A stretch of 64,000 bases of DNA, from assembly GCA_024280215.1 (NCBI GenBank), contig JAJRQO010000030.1, positions 25,711 to 89,710 on the forward strand. The letters run 5' to 3'. A program made the translations under genes and the position numbers. How positions within the stretch are numbered: the stretch's first letter is position 1; the number at the start of each line of letters is the position of its first letter. Positions 63,821 to 64,000 of the stretch are shown here, one piece after another. Source of the DNA: Candidatus Zixiibacteriota bacterium. Its GTDB lineage: Bacteria; Zixibacteria; MSB-5A5; GN15; FEB-12. Below the pieces are notes generated by a model. It worked only from the letters and a program-made list of their open reading frames with translations. It searched no databases and was not told the DNA's origin.

Positions 63821-63859
63821 ATTATAACACATAAGTACGCATTAGTACACAAATACACG
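63821..63859 (-). promoter_or_regulatory. Promoter with three contiguous 10-bp operator-like repeats
   Basis: On the minus strand a consensus TATAAT occupies 63826-63821. Immediately upstream, read on the plus strand, three 10-bp units abut without gaps: CATAAGTACG (63830-63839), CATTAGTACA (63840-63849) and CAAATACACG (63850-63859). The first two share eight of ten bases. They cover the -35 region, where no TTGACA-like hexamer is seen. This is the geometry expected for stacked ribbon-helix-helix dimers. Confidence 0.5.
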
Positions 63860-63865
63860 TAATAA

Positions 63866-64000
63866 ACCTCCCCCGAATTGACGGACAGCAAGTTAAGAAG
63901 TATATTCCGTAATAGGAGGTGTCCAATGACACGAAGACGTAAATATGACCGTCAATTTAAGATAGAAGCTGTTCGTTTAGTAACAGAGAATGGTCGCAAA
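63866..64000 (+). mobile_element. Left end of an IS3-type insertion sequence (cut by window edge)
   Basis: The stretch AACCTCCCCCGAATTGAC from about 63865 resembles IS3-family terminal repeats (C-run followed by GAATTGnCGGACAG). A ribosome site AGGAGG and the start of an OrfA-type transposase gene follow. The exact outer base and the target duplication cannot be fixed without the right end. Confidence 0.5.
63926..64000 (+). CDS. IS3-family transposase OrfA, N-terminal fragment
   Basis: Twenty-five codons are visible, beginning MTRRRKYDRQFKIEAVRLV, the usual start of the helix-turn-helix OrfA protein of IS3-family elements (RRKYDxxFKxEAV). AGGAGG ends seven bases before ATG 63926. The rest lies beyond the window. 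Confidence 0.85.
   Translation, partial: MTRRRKYDRQFKIEAVRLVTENGRK

Larger units (their letters stand above)
61587..64000. mobile_element. Left part of a putative integrative element at tRNA-Thr
   Basis: After tRNA-Thr the housekeeping genes stop. A recombinase, a three-gene operon of unknown function and an insertion sequence follow up to the window edge. The far attachment site is outside the window, and I found no second copy of the tRNA 3' end inside it. The boundary and extent are therefore inferred. Confidence 0.4.

Noticed and set aside
61494..64000. Second attachment site copy of the tRNA-Thr 3' end
   Set aside because: No repeat of the T-arm/acceptor sequence seen in this stretch; it may lie beyond the window.

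Overview
The window is an AT-rich, gene-dense stretch of a Gram-negative bacterial chromosome. Gram-negative character follows from LptD, a LolA-like carrier, BamD, several lipoproteins and a beta-barrel-like protein. The gene set and order (ftsK-lolA-rimO-SLT-bamD-nadD-polA; rimP-nusA-infB-DUF503-rbfA-DHH-truB-ribF-rpsO-pnp-M16) suggest an FCB-type or neighbouring candidate phylum. That placement is inference: there is no rRNA here, and I cannot name a genus.

Region 1 (1-17.3 kb) is an aromatic amino-acid supercluster. The 3' end of dapF overlaps trpE, followed by trpG, trpD, an MFS transporter, trpC, trpF, trpB, trpA, a stand-alone chorismate mutase and a DAHP synthase. argS follows, and then tyrA, a second DAHP synthase, aroA, aroE, aroK, aroB and aroQ. 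Nearly every junction overlaps by 1-23 bases or is contiguous. Together these genes cover DAHP to shikimate-3-phosphate/EPSP, chorismate to tryptophan, and the tyrosine branch. Chorismate synthase (aroC) and prephenate dehydratase are not in the window.

Region 2 (17.3-36.7 kb) carries a lipoprotein metallopeptidase, a MATE exporter, an FAH-family enzyme, an AlaX-type editing protein, lptD, HU, ftsK, a LolA-like carrier, rimO, a lytic transglycosylase, bamD, nadD, polA, a beta-barrel-like protein and coaE. Region 3 (36.7-43.2 kb) has a reverse-strand aminotransferase, a murein-peptide operon (NlpC/P60 peptidase, Ala-Glu epimerase-like enzyme, amidase, small membrane protein), a secreted protein of unknown function and tRNA-Arg(CCG). 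Region 4 (43.4-57.4 kb) has proS and then the translation/RNA operon rimP to pnp, an M16 peptidase and a polysaccharide deacetylase. Region 5 (57.5-61.1 kb) has a second MATE gene and queF-queC-queE-queD for preQ0/preQ1 synthesis. tRNA-Leu(TAA) and tRNA-Thr(CGT) follow.

Region 6 (61.5-64.0 kb) is accessory. A tyrosine recombinase lies just downstream of tRNA-Thr. It faces a reverse-strand operon encoding a ribbon-helix-helix-like protein, a GAF-like protein and a 56-residue protein. The window ends inside an IS3-type insertion sequence.

The most interesting signals are these. (a) Four genes have a TTGnnn-17-(-10 hexamer) promoter ending exactly 6 bases before the ATG, which implies leaderless mRNAs. 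(b) Three contiguous 10-bp operator-like repeats lie at the promoter of the ribbon-helix-helix/GAF operon. (c) The dapF catalytic cysteine position appears to be serine. (d) A transporter gene is embedded in the trp operon. (e) A perfect 12-bp palindrome lies inside a sigma70-type promoter spacer in front of the reverse-strand aminotransferase.
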